From: Bacteriovoracaceae bacterium UBA3083 | Lineage (GTDB): Bacteria > Bdellovibrionota > Bacteriovoracia > Bacteriovoracales > Bacteriovoracaceae | Assembly: GCA_002366565.1 (NCBI GenBank) | Contig: DFBJ01000013.1 | Span: 248,001-312,000 of the forward strand | DNA length: 64,000 nucleotides | Reading direction: 5' to 3' | Part shown: positions 43,000 through 51,188 of the stretch, one piece after another | How positions within the stretch are numbered: position 1 is the stretch's first letter | How the letters are laid out: every line of letters begins with the position of its first letter | Program-made: the position numbers and the translations under genes | The notes under the pieces: generated by a model | What the model was told of the DNA's origin: nothing | The model's input: the letters and a program-made list of their open reading frames with translations, nothing else | Databases searched by the model: none

Positions 43000-43455
43000 T
43001 TAGCTATTTGAAACTAAGACTTTTCTATCTTTTTTATATCGCTCTAAGTGCTCTAAGTCTCGTTCATACTCCTGGTCCATTAGAGGAGAAGATATTAAAA
43101 AGTCAGCAGAGGTTTGATTACATGCTAGTGGAATATTCCATACTGTCGCCAGTCTTAGCAAGGCCTTAACGTCTGGGTCGTGAGGCATACTCTCCAATGG
43201 GTCCCAAAAGAAGATTAGTAGATCAATCTTTCCCTCAGAGATCTTAGCACCAATTTGTTGATCTCCCCCAAGAGGACCAGAGATAAACTTAGTTACTTTA
43301 AGTCCTAATTCTTTCTCTATCAATGTTCCTGTAGTTCCAGTAGTCGTAAGTTTATGTTTCTTTAAAATCTCAATATTTTCATGACACCACTTCACAAGGT
43401 TCGGTTTTTTCGAGTCATGAGCGACTAGTGCTATATTTTTTGTTACCTTAATCAT
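43000..43455 (-). CDS. mgsA: Methylglyoxal synthase
   Basis: Converts dihydroxyacetone phosphate to methylglyoxal and phosphate, a relief valve for sugar-phosphate overload. 151 residues, standard size. Conserved parts: [38 protein letters not shown] (phosphate binding), [22 protein letters not shown] (catalytic Asp in the DP pair) and [16 protein letters not shown]. It is monocistronic and minus-strand. Confidence 0.95.
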   Translation of the reverse strand: MIKVTKNIALVAHDSKKPNLVKWCHENIEILKKHKLTTTGTTGTLIEKELGLKVTKFISGPLGGDQQIGAKISEGKIDLLIFFWDPLESMPHDPDVKALLRLATVWNIPLACNQTSADFLISSPLMDQEYERDLEHLERYKKDRKVLVSNS

Positions 43456-43586
43456 GTTAAGTCCTCAGTAAATATTTCTTCTATCTTATCAAATTTTCAA
43501 TCATTTAACTAATCTATGTAGAGATAGAGACTAACTATTAGATAATAAAGAGTAATTGAAATAAACTATTACAAAAGGAGTTAAAG

Positions 43587-44606
43587 ATGAATGATAAAGT
43601 TTATGAAACAACGGTAATAGGTGGAGGCTCGGCTGGTATTATGGCCGCGTTAAGATCTGTTTTAAATAATGATGAAACACTATTCTTTCCAGGAAATCAA
43701 AAAGATAAAAAGAAGTCTAGAGCGATGTGGGTACGTAAAGTAGAAAATATTCCAGGTTTTCTAGACTTTAAGCAAGGTATTAATAACCCTAATAAGCAGG
43801 CCTACGACTACCTATCTCAAGAAAAGTATAGTCATACTTTTTTTCCTCAAAAAAATATTGGAATCACTAATATTGAAAAAGGAGAAGATGGTATTTTTAA
43901 CTTAACAGATTCCAGTGGAAATAACTGGAGAACTAAATACGTAATTCTCACAACAGGAATGATGGATGTGCAGCCTTTTATTGAAAATGATATTAGAGCA
44001 ATTTTTCCTTTTGCGAACAGCCAGGCGATAGAGTATTGCGTTCGATGCGATGGGCATCATACAAATGATAATGAGATTGCAGTTATTGGACACACTAGTT
44101 CTGCAGCATGGGTCGCAATTATGATTAATGAAAGATATAAGATTCCTAATCTCACTATAATGACAAATGGAAAAACTCCAGAGTTTGATCAAGAAACTAA
44201 AGAATTAATAGAGCTATATCAAATAAATGTTGAAACAAAAGAAATTGTAGACTTCTTAGGAGATAAGAAAGAAGGAATATTAGAAGGCTTCATTCTTGAT
44301 GATGGAAGTATAGTGCATGCTCAAAATGCTTTTGTATCTCTTGGAGTCATTGTTTATAACGAACTAGCACTACAGCTAAATGCCGAGGTTGATAAAAGAG
44401 GTTTCGTAGTGACCAATGAAAAAGGTCAATCATCGATTGAAAACTTTTACATTGCTGGAGATTTAAGAGCAGGAATTAAAAAGCAAATCTATACAGCATG
44501 GGACTCTGCTGTTGACAGTGCTGATGATATAAATGCAAAAATCAGAAGAGAAAGAAGGCAAAAACAGCTTCTAGAGTTTAGAGAAAAAAAAGGAGATAAT
44601 AATTAA
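43587..44606 (+). CDS. Thioredoxin-reductase-like FAD/NAD(P) oxidoreductase
   Basis: A 339-residue flavoprotein. The FAD loop is TVIGGGSAGIMAAL, the redox-active pair is CVRC in EYCVRCDGHH (position of CATC in thioredoxin reductase), an NAD(P) loop IAVIGHTSSAAWVA follows, and GDLRAGIKKQIYTAWDSAVDSA closes the FAD site. The first part has an insert (SRAMWVRKVENIPGF) with the NxPGF motif. Strong Shine-Dalgarno (AAAAGGAG). It may reduce a thioredoxin or a peroxide-system partner; it is not certain to be TrxB. A TerB-like gene follows after 13 bases. Confidence 0.88.
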   Translation: MNDKVYETTVIGGGSAGIMAALRSVLNNDETLFFPGNQKDKKKSRAMWVRKVENIPGFLDFKQGINNPNKQAYDYLSQEKYSHTFFPQKNIGITNIEKGEDGIFNLTDSSGNNWRTKYVILTTGMMDVQPFIENDIRAIFPFANSQAIEYCVRCDGHHTNDNEIAVIGHTSSAAWVAIMINERYKIPNLTIMTNGKTPEFDQETKELIELYQINVETKEIVDFLGDKKEGILEGFILDDGSIVHAQNAFVSLGVIVYNELALQLNAEVDKRGFVVTNEKGQSSIENFYIAGDLRAGIKKQIYTAWDSAVDSADDINAKIRRERRQKQLLEFREKKGDNN

Positions 44607-44619
44607 AAAAGGATGAAAT

Positions 44620-45048
44620 ATGATTAATGAAAGTAAGTTTCAAATGTGGCGTGGAACCATAGCACTTGTTCAGGTTGATAATATAGTTACTCGTGAAGAG
44701 AAGCTATGGCTAGATGAGCATTTAAAAAAGGTTCCCTTCTCTCAAGAACAGAAAGATATACTAAAGAGAGACTTTACGAATGGCATAAAGATTGATGATA
44801 TTCTTTTAGACTCTCTTGAGCCAAGAGAACGTGGAATGCTTGTAAGTTTTGCGAACACAATCTTTAAAAGAGATGGACTAGTAGAGTCTGAAGAAATTGT
44901 TCTTGAGGAACTCACACAGAAAATACTTGGTGATTTAAATATGAATGAAATTATTCAGGATGTTGAAACTCTTGAAAACTCTCTTCCTTATGAAGGAGAG
45001 GGGAATATATTTAAAAGACTTCTAACTGTTATAACGTCCCTCCTCTAA
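44620..45048 (+). CDS. TerB-like helical protein
   Basis: A 142-residue all-helical protein whose pattern (MWRGTIALVQVDNIVTREEKLWL, then VPFSQEQKDILKRDF and KRDGLVESEE) resembles TerB/DjlA-type acidic helical domains. Acidic clusters suggest metal or protein binding. AAAGGATG lies before the ATG. It sits between the thioredoxin-reductase-like gene (13 bases) and a HAD hydrolase gene (2 bases), so the three form an operon. Confidence 0.65.
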   Translation: MINESKFQMWRGTIALVQVDNIVTREEKLWLDEHLKKVPFSQEQKDILKRDFTNGIKIDDILLDSLEPRERGMLVSFANTIFKRDGLVESEEIVLEELTQKILGDLNMNEIIQDVETLENSLPYEGEGNIFKRLLTVITSLL

Positions 45049-45050
45049 TC

Positions 45051-45671
45051 GTGATCATTAATAAACTTCCGACCTTAGATGATATAAGGGTATTGACCGG
45101 AGCTAAGAACATACTCTTTGATATGGATGGAACTCTAGTCAATACAGAGCCTCTACATGCTAAGGCCCTTCTAGAGACTTTAATTGAACTCTCTCCTAGT
45201 AGAAGCTATATTATTGAAGAATTACTTCAAATGTTTCACGGACAGGCTGACGATGCTGTTTTCAATGCTCTAAAGAAAGATCTTACTATTTCTTTTGACG
45301 ACTTTTTAAAAATAAAGAATAAACACTTTATTAAAAGTGTTACTGATTCAGAAATGATAACAGACTTAAGAATTACAGATCTACTCAAGCAGCTAAAGAG
45401 CAATGATTATAAAATAGCCTTAGTCACAGCATCTGAAAAAAGTGCTGCTTATTGCTTACTAAGAAAAGAAGGATTGGAGCAGTTCTTTGATGTAATTCTA
45501 ACAAGAGAAGATAGTTCTAAAACAAAACCAAGTCCACAACCCTATCTTGATGCAATAAGAAAATTAAATATTAAAAAAGAAGACGCATTTATATTTGAAG
45601 ATAGCGAAACAGGTATACAAGCTGCTATTGAAAGTAAAATTAAATACGCGGTAGCAGATTGGTTTAACTAA
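45051..45671 (+). CDS. HAD-superfamily hydrolase (beta-phosphoglucomutase-like)
   Basis: A 206-residue phosphatase or phosphomutase. HAD motifs: LFDMDGTLVNTEPLHA (nucleophile Asp), VTASEKS (Ser/Thr of motif II), Lys in TKPSPQPYLDA, and FEDSETGIQAAIESK (motif III/IV). The four-helix cap following motif I places it with the PGMB-like group. Start is GTG 45051, two bases after the preceding stop. It ends directly against a convergent gene with no gap. Substrate unknown. Confidence 0.9.
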   Translation: MIINKLPTLDDIRVLTGAKNILFDMDGTLVNTEPLHAKALLETLIELSPSRSYIIEELLQMFHGQADDAVFNALKKDLTISFDDFLKIKNKHFIKSVTDSEMITDLRITDLLKQLKSNDYKIALVTASEKSAAYCLLRKEGLEQFFDVILTREDSSKTKPSPQPYLDAIRKLNIKKEDAFIFEDSETGIQAAIESKIKYAVADWFN

Positions 45672-46568
45672 TTATTTTTTGAAATAATAAGTATTATCTT
45701 TGATGTCATAGACACCATCTCTACTATTTAAATAAGGAACTCTCCCTTTTATAATTTGAGTAAAGAGATTTTTCAATTGAACATTTTTCTTTTTATCATC
45801 TACTAAGAAATGCCTATGTCCAGTGAATGTGATTTTAGAGAGATTTAAATATTTAGCATTCTGAGAAAGGTAAGAGCTTCTCCCTTTAGTCACTTCCTCT
45901 AGGTCCTTACCTAGCCTTGTTCCTTCATATTCTTCATAGGAGTCATTGAATCTATCAAGTTGTTCGCTTCCGAATAAGACAATATCATTGTCATTGTAAG
46001 TTACAAAGTTCTGTCTAGAGAAGTCTATTCTATCAACCCATAATTTATGTTCTTTAGCAGGAACATCAGCAGCATTTAAGACGAGATTGGAAAATAGGTT
46101 ATGATTAAATTCACCAGGATGATAAAAGTTATCAATCATTTCTTTAAAAACGATATTCCCCATACTGTGAACAAGTAAGCTTAAGTTCACTCCAGCCATT
46201 CGAATTGGATGAGCTCTAACATAGGAATTAAGTGCTCCTAAAAATCTCGACAGATCTTCGGCTGCATTTACAGCATTTCCGACAGGTCTTTCTATAGCTG
46301 ATTTCCATGAAGGCCAATGAAACATAATGGTTTTAACTCCATATGTTTTTTCAACTTCACTCATCACATCAAAGCCTTTCTCTGGATGCTTCCCTCTGCC
46401 ATGAACAAATATATTGATATAATTAACTTCCCCTTCCGAGAAGATTTCAGACATTACAGCGTCCACATTTGTAGACTCAAAGAACTTCCCCGAAGATAAA
46501 TAAACTCCAGTCTCAGCAATTGAGGAAAAGCTAAAAATAAAAATGACTAGTGCTAGAAAGGACCTCAC
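45672..46568 (-). CDS. Exported alpha/beta hydrolase (DUF900-like esterase)
   Basis: A 298-residue protein with a signal peptide (MRSFLALVIFIFSFSSIA) and an alpha/beta hydrolase core: the oxyanion segment IFVHGRGKHPEKG, and the nucleophile elbow LLVHSMGNIVF, where Ser lies in an HSMGN context. A C-terminal GHRHFLVD could supply the catalytic His. This pattern matches DUF900/DUF726-type serine hydrolases. Periplasmic lipase or esterase activity is likely; substrate unknown. A possible TATAAA (46628-46623) lies upstream. Confidence 0.8.
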   Translation of the reverse strand: MRSFLALVIFIFSFSSIAETGVYLSSGKFFESTNVDAVMSEIFSEGEVNYINIFVHGRGKHPEKGFDVMSEVEKTYGVKTIMFHWPSWKSAIERPVGNAVNAAEDLSRFLGALNSYVRAHPIRMAGVNLSLLVHSMGNIVFKEMIDNFYHPGEFNHNLFSNLVLNAADVPAKEHKLWVDRIDFSRQNFVTYNDNDIVLFGSEQLDRFNDSYEEYEGTRLGKDLEEVTKGRSSYLSQNAKYLNLSKITFTGHRHFLVDDKKKNVQLKNLFTQIIKGRVPYLNSRDGVYDIKDNTYYFKK

Positions 46569-46677
46569 CTAAAGACTCCGAAAAAAGTTATTACCCCTTT
46601 CTCGACTTAAGAGAGCTAAGACTTTATAAATAATCGGCAAATTTTTCTGTAAATAACGAAAAGCTGAGAAGTTTTGA

Positions 46678-46728
46678 CAGGTTAAGTACTTTACCTGACA
46701 GATTAAGTTTTTTGTATCAGGTTGATAC
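46678..46728. promoter_or_regulatory. Two dyad elements upstream of the esterase gene
   Basis: CAGGTTAA (46678-46685) and TTTACCTG (46690-46697) form a near-perfect 20-base palindrome around GTAC. A second dyad, GTATCA-GGT-TGATAC (46714-46728), lies 16 bases further. They sit between the minus-strand REC-PilZ gene end and the esterase start and may be operators; neither has a terminator-like T-run in the needed direction. Confidence 0.35.
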
Positions 46729-46735
46729 GAGAGAG

Positions 46736-47437
46736 CTAAGCGGCCTCTCCCTCATGGAGAAACCCCTCTAATGCTCTTTGATTGTCTCTATTTAGATCAA
46801 AGAATTCTATCTTAAAGTATTTTTCACTCAATCCGAGCTGGCGTTTAACTCTTCCCTTTATCTTGAGATCTTTCTGATTAGGCAATGATATTATGCAATC
46901 TACAACTTCATCTTTTTCGCATTCGAATATAAGGTGAGGGTCATGTACAGTAACGCCATACTGATCGAGGTCTACAGCATGAACAATATCAACAAACTTA
47001 GACCCAATAATATCAACTCTCACATCACGAATTGATAAGTGACTATCCTCATCCTCATGCTCTATGGCCTCTCTAAGATCAGCAATGATATAGACTAAAT
47101 CTTCATAAAAATCGTCTTTAGGAAGAAATTTAATATCTTCTAGGCCTTTAGGAGGAGAACCATCCTCAATGTACGCAGAAAGAATAACAATCTCTCTGGG
47201 ATAGTGAGATTTATCAAGCGTCTTTAAGGATTGAATTAATTCCACTCCATTAATAACAGGCATTGAGAAGTCCGTGATAAGTAAATCAATTTTTTTCTCA
47301 CGAATAATAGTCAGTGCCTCGTAACCATTGTTCGCATGAATTAAATTGATATCATATTCAAGCGGCTCAATTCTTAACTTTAGTAAATCAACAAATTCCA
47401 GATTATCATCTGCAACAAGAATATTTAAAGTCCTCAT
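46736..47437 (-). CDS. Response regulator with PilZ-like C-terminal domain
   Basis: A 233-residue protein. The receiver (1-120) has ILVADDNLEF, LLITDFSMPVINGVEL with the phospho-Asp, LSAY and a Lys in FLPKDDF. The C-terminal part (about 140-230) has the beta-barrel pattern of PilZ, with AVDLDQYGVTVHD standing where D/NxSxxG normally is, but no RxxxR cyclic-di-GMP motif precedes it. It may therefore be a non-binding PilZ variant that contacts other proteins. The upstream CBS gene ends 12 bases before it, so they share a transcript. Confidence 0.78.
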   Translation of the reverse strand: MRTLNILVADDNLEFVDLLKLRIEPLEYDINLIHANNGYEALTIIREKKIDLLITDFSMPVINGVELIQSLKTLDKSHYPREIVILSAYIEDGSPPKGLEDIKFLPKDDFYEDLVYIIADLREAIEHEDEDSHLSIRDVRVDIIGSKFVDIVHAVDLDQYGVTVHDPHLIFECEKDEVVDCIISLPNQKDLKIKGRVKRQLGLSEKYFKIEFFDLNRDNQRALEGFLHEGEAA

Positions 47438-47449
47438 ACTACCCCACTA

Positions 47450-47908
47450 CTACCATGATGTTTCATCAAGATCAGATATTGATTTTAGAATTTTTTGTCT
47501 TGAGACTGTTCCTATTACTCTTCCCTCTTCCACAACAGGATAGATTTGAAAATTATTTCTCAGAAATAATTCAACCACTGAAGTGAGACTATCATTAGGA
47601 GAAATACTCATAACCTGTGTAGACATATAATGAGTAACTGTTGAAGGTGCATGATTGTAATACTTAGAATCTAAAACAAATTTTAAGCAGTCTTTTTCAG
47701 ACAAGAACCCTATCATGCCACCATGCTTATCAACGACTGGAGCCCCAGTTAGATTTAAACGCAGTAACATTTCAGTGGCCTCTAAAATAGTCTGATTCTC
47801 AGAGATCGTTTCAAAGTTTTCAACCATATACTCTCTAACTTTAGTACCGGAAGAGACACTATCTTTATATTCCTCTTTCCCCATTACAGCTGGCGTGTAG
47901 TTAACCAT
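47450..47908 (-). CDS. CBS-domain pair protein
   Basis: A 152-residue protein made almost entirely of two CBS motifs: REYMVENFETISENQTILEA... GAPVVDKHGGMIGFLSEKDCL, and HYMSTQVMSISPNDSL...IYPVVEEGRVIGTVSRQKIL. CBS pairs bind adenine nucleotides and act as energy sensors or regulators. No catalytic domain is attached, so it is probably a regulatory partner of the REC-PilZ-like protein encoded just downstream. GAGG precedes the ATG. Confidence 0.9.
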   Translation of the reverse strand: MVNYTPAVMGKEEYKDSVSSGTKVREYMVENFETISENQTILEATEMLLRLNLTGAPVVDKHGGMIGFLSEKDCLKFVLDSKYYNHAPSTVTHYMSTQVMSISPNDSLTSVVELFLRNNFQIYPVVEEGRVIGTVSRQKILKSISDLDETSW

Positions 47909-48020
47909 TTAGACCTCCTTATAATGTATGGAAATTTTAACAAACCACTATAAACAAAATAACTATAATAAAAATGATCCATTAACATTTTATTCACACT
48001 CTCCAACTATAATCATTTTT

Positions 48021-48416
48021 ATGAGTAGGATATTTCACCACGACAATATTTTAGTTTTATCAAATAATGAGCAAGCTCAGACGAGGCTATCTTATGAGCT
48101 CTCTCATAATGATTGCGAAATCAGGCAAGCTTATAGCTTAACTGAGCTTGAAGATATTGTTGGAGAATCTCCAACTCTATGTTTAGTTGTTTATTTGGAT
48201 AGCTTAGATCCTTCTTTATATGACCTTGATGTTTATAAAGAACTAGCAGATCAATTCTTTCTGATCATTGTAGATGCCTTAGGTACTTCTCTCCCTGCGG
48301 AAGATCTCTATGAGATACCTTTCACAGAAGTAATAAGCAAAGATGATGAAGCCTCACTTTATGATATTAACTCATTTCTAGATGAGTACTACGGAGAAAG
48401 TAGGGCTGTAGCCTAA
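48021..48416 (+). CDS. Pseudo-receiver domain protein
   Basis: About 131 residues with a receiver-like fold: NILVLSNNEQAQTRLSYEL at the position of the acidic pair, and LCLVVYLDSLDPSLYDLDVY at the phospho-acceptor strand, then LIIVDALG and TEVISKDD. The acidic pocket is lost (SNN in place of DD), so phosphorylation by the usual route is unlikely although an Asp remains in YLDS. The frame extends to 47928, but ATG 48021 begins the domain. It is divergent from the CBS gene. Confidence 0.65.
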   Translation: MSRIFHHDNILVLSNNEQAQTRLSYELSHNDCEIRQAYSLTELEDIVGESPTLCLVVYLDSLDPSLYDLDVYKELADQFFLIIVDALGTSLPAEDLYEIPFTEVISKDDEASLYDINSFLDEYYGESRAVA

Positions 48417-48646
48417 TCCTCAACTTCAAAAATACATCTGTACCAACAAACATCTACTAAGCTTTGTAGGTCCTCAATATTTTTCTTCTTTTCAACCTCG
48501 GTAGCAGGCGCTCTCTTTTTCTCGACTCGCTCTAGTGGTTCTTCTTCAATATTCATTGCTGGCCAATAAATTTCCCCCATATCTTGGTGAATATATGTGC
48601 CTCCATAAGTGAGCTGAATATAAAAAAGAAGAGAGGTCATAAACAT
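48413..48646 (-). CDS. Small protein with hydrophobic N-terminus, putative
   Basis: A 77-residue frame with AGGAG five bases before ATG 48646. It starts MFMTSLLFYIQLTYGGTYIH, possibly a signal or anchor, followed by an acidic/basic middle and a C-terminal VDVCWYRCIFEVED with two Cys. The ribosome site and fit between its neighbours support it; it shares its stop bases with the pseudo-receiver gene. No family recognised. Confidence 0.5.
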   Translation of the reverse strand: MFMTSLLFYIQLTYGGTYIHQDMGEIYWPAMNIEEEPLERVEKKRAPATEVEKKKNIEDLQSLVDVCWYRCIFEVED

Positions 48647-48736
48647 GTTTACTCCTTACTTATTAAGCTATTTTACTCCTTAAGTATTAATAGAATAACA
48701 GTCCATAAGGCATTGTTTTCACGTTAAGATTTCCTG

Positions 48737-48765
48737 TTGAACTATAACCTTTTTACACTTATGTT
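48737..48765 (+). promoter_or_regulatory. Candidate promoter for the M14 carboxypeptidase gene
   Basis: TTGAAC (48737-48742), 17-base spacer, TATGTT (48760-48765), giving a leader of about 48 bases with AAAAAGG before the start. Confidence 0.35.
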
Positions 48766-48819
48766 GCGATGCCTCATCTCAAGATGTAAATTACTCCATC
48801 TCCAGAAAAAGGTATCCTA

Positions 48820-50175
48820 ATGAACAAATTGATTTACTCTACGCTCCTTTTAGCATCTATCTCCTCATATGCTCAGTCACACAATGACGTCCAAACGGGA
48901 TATTTCGTGATTGATGGAGCTAGGACGTTATTAGAAAAGATACACAAAGAAAAAAAGTTCACTATAGATCATCCAACGAGTAAGGGTTACGAAGTTTACG
49001 GGCCTAAAGAATTAAAAAGTTGGTTAACACAGAACTCTCCTTTTCCTTTCTATTCTCTTGATACTAAAGAAAAGGAAAAATCTCTTTCCACTTACCCTAC
49101 TCCAGAAGAAATAGGTGAAAAGCTCAAGGTCTTGGCCAAAGAAAATCCTGATATATTCAAGTTATTTAGTATTGGAAAAACTGAGAACAATAGAGATTTA
49201 TGGGTAATGAAGGTTTCAGACAATGTTGAAGTAGATGAAGTTGAGCCAGAGTTCAAGTATGTTGCCAATATGCATGGAGATGAAATTGTGGGAAGAGAAA
49301 TGTTAGTCTCTCTTCTAAATGAAATTGCATCAAACTATAAGAGTGGAGATAAAGAAACTCTGAGCTTAGTTAACAATACAGAAATATTCATTATGCCTTC
49401 CCTAAACCCAGATGGTGCAGCATCAAAAAGAAGAGGTAATGGAAACTGGAGAGACCTCAATAGAGATTTTCCAGATGTTGTAAGAGATGCTAAGTCTTTC
49501 TTCTCTTCAGGAAGCATTTTTGATAACGCCTACGTAGATCACCAGAAAGAAACACTTGCTATGATGGAGTTTCAAAAAAGTCGCCACTTTGCTCTCTCTG
49601 CAAACTTTCATGGTGGAACTGAAGTTGTTAATTATCCATGGGATACAAAGAAAGATGATTTCCCATATAAAGACCTAGTCGTTGATCTCTCTAGAGAATA
49701 CGCGGTTAAAATTCCTTCAATGAGAGACAATAGAGAGTTCGTAGATGGAATTGTAAATGGATACGACTGGTATGAAATAAATGGAGGAATGCAAGATTGG
49801 AGTTACCACTGGCATCAAGATCTTCAGGTAACTATTGAATTATCTCATTCAAAATGGCCTACATATGATGTAGTTCCATCTTACTACGATAAGAATAGAG
49901 ATTCACTTTTTCAATACATGAAGAGTATTCACCAAGGGTTTGGTGTACAAATTAAAAATGTCGAAAAGTTCACGGTAAAAATAAGTAGCATTCAAAATGG
50001 TAAAGAGAACTTAATAGATACAATTTCAGTACCAGGAAATGAATTCTACAAAGTTCTTTCAGAAGGGCAGTATAAAGTTCAAATCCTTGCAAATGGTATA
50101 AACAAAGTTTTAGATATCAATGTAAAAAAAGATCAAATTTCTAATAATGGAAACTTCATCTCGATTTTAAAGTAA
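48820..50175 (+). CDS. Exported zinc carboxypeptidase (M14 family)
   Basis: A 451-residue secreted or periplasmic metallocarboxypeptidase. A signal peptide (MNKLIYSTLLLASISSYAQS) precedes the M14 core: zinc ligands HGDE (His152, Glu155), LNPDGAASKRRGNGNWRDLNRDFP with substrate-binding Arg and Asn, NFHGGTEVVNYPWD (third zinc His) and the catalytic Glu in TIELSHSKWP. A C-terminal beta domain (about 370-450, with ENLIDTISVPGNEFYKVL) resembles the transthyretin-like domain of carboxypeptidase D/E types. It lies upstream of the second RimK-like gene. Confidence 0.92.
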   Translation: MNKLIYSTLLLASISSYAQSHNDVQTGYFVIDGARTLLEKIHKEKKFTIDHPTSKGYEVYGPKELKSWLTQNSPFPFYSLDTKEKEKSLSTYPTPEEIGEKLKVLAKENPDIFKLFSIGKTENNRDLWVMKVSDNVEVDEVEPEFKYVANMHGDEIVGREMLVSLLNEIASNYKSGDKETLSLVNNTEIFIMPSLNPDGAASKRRGNGNWRDLNRDFPDVVRDAKSFFSSGSIFDNAYVDHQKETLAMMEFQKSRHFALSANFHGGTEVVNYPWDTKKDDFPYKDLVVDLSREYAVKIPSMRDNREFVDGIVNGYDWYEINGGMQDWSYHWHQDLQVTIELSHSKWPTYDVVPSYYDKNRDSLFQYMKSIHQGFGVQIKNVEKFTVKISSIQNGKENLIDTISVPGNEFYKVLSEGQYKVQILANGINKVLDINVKKDQISNNGNFISILK

Positions 50176-50191
50176 TAAAAACCATCACATA

Positions 50192-50231
50192 GGGTAATAA
50201 TCTTATCACTTAAGACTTAAGGTTATTGCCC
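50192..50231 (+). other. Long stem-loop between M14 and RimK-like genes
   Basis: GGGTAATAATCTTA (50192-50205) pairs fully with TAAGGTTATTGCCC (50218-50231) in plus-strand RNA, 14 pairs including two G-U, around a 12-base loop. There is no T-run after it, so it is a weak terminator or a leader structure in front of the 50276 gene. Confidence 0.5.
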
Positions 50232-50275
50232 AAAATTCCGATAAATTCATACAATTAATTCACGAGGTGGTAAAG

Positions 50276-51187
50276 ATGGAAGGTTGGCTTCTCTATAAGG
50301 AAGATTCAAAGTTCTTAAAGAAATCGTATGCAGTTTCAAGACTAATGGAAACAGCAAAGAAAGAAGGTATCGACTTAAGAATCGTGAGTCCAAAGGATGT
50401 CGATATTACCGTAACGTGGGAAAATAGAAAATCGATTCACCTCAATGGTGAACTTGTATCACTCCCCGACTTCATCATTCCAAGAATGGGTGCATATACA
50501 ACATACTTTGACTTAGCCGTGATTCGTCACCTAGAAAGGCTTGGAGTAAAGTCGTATAATACTTCTGAAAGTATAGAGATTGTAAAAGATAAGTTATATT
50601 CTCACCAAATACTTGCAGAATATAATATGCCTGTTCCAAAGACTATGCTTGTAAAGTTCCCTGTCGATATAGATTTCATTGAGAAAAGCTTAGGCTTTCC
50701 AGTCATTGTAAAAACATTAAGTGGGTCTCAAGGTGTTGGTGTATTTCTCTGCGAAACAAAGAAAAACCTCGCCGATATGATGCAGTTAGTGGAATCAACA
50801 AATATTAATGCAAATATAATTCTTCAGGAATTTATTAAATCAAGTAAAGGTAGAGATCTTAGAGTGTTCACTTTAGGTGGTCGAGTTCTTGGCTGTGTCG
50901 AAAGAATAGCAAAAGAGGGAGACTTTAAAGCAAACTTCTCTCAAGGAGGCGAAGTTCGAGCTTTCGAATTAACACCAGAAATAGAATGGCTAGCATTAGA
51001 GGTCTCAAGAGCTTTTAATCTTGATATTGCAGGTATTGACCTACTCTTTGATGGGTCGCACTTTAAGGTGTGTGAAGCAAACTCAGCTCCAGGCTTTGAG
51101 ACTATAGAGCAATGTTTAGAGATGGATGTTGCGAAGGAAATATTTCACTTCCTCCGCGTTCGACTAGGAATATTTGCTAAAAAGTAA
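50276..51187 (+). CDS. Second RimK-like ATP-grasp ligase
   Basis: A 303-residue ATP-grasp ligase related to RimK but without the TrkA-C extension of the paralogue at 1382. Features: WLLYKEDSKFLKKS start, IIPRMGAYTTYFDLAVIRHLE, VKDKLYSHQIL, FPVIVKTLSGSQGVGVFLCE, GRDLRVFTLGG and VCEANSAPGFETIEQ at the metal site. The N-terminal recognition part differs from true RimK, so the acceptor may differ; addition of an amino acid to a protein or peptide C-terminus is the family chemistry. ATG 50276 has GAGGTGG five bases upstream; GTG 50267 is less likely. Confidence 0.88.
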   Translation: MEGWLLYKEDSKFLKKSYAVSRLMETAKKEGIDLRIVSPKDVDITVTWENRKSIHLNGELVSLPDFIIPRMGAYTTYFDLAVIRHLERLGVKSYNTSESIEIVKDKLYSHQILAEYNMPVPKTMLVKFPVDIDFIEKSLGFPVIVKTLSGSQGVGVFLCETKKNLADMMQLVESTNINANIILQEFIKSSKGRDLRVFTLGGRVLGCVERIAKEGDFKANFSQGGEVRAFELTPEIEWLALEVSRAFNLDIAGIDLLFDGSHFKVCEANSAPGFETIEQCLEMDVAKEIFHFLRVRLGIFAKK

Positions 51188-51188
51188 T

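Noticed and set aside
46714..46728. GTATCA-TGATAC hairpin as terminator of the REC-PilZ gene
   Set aside because: On the minus strand it is followed by A residues, not T; the T-run is on the wrong side for that gene.
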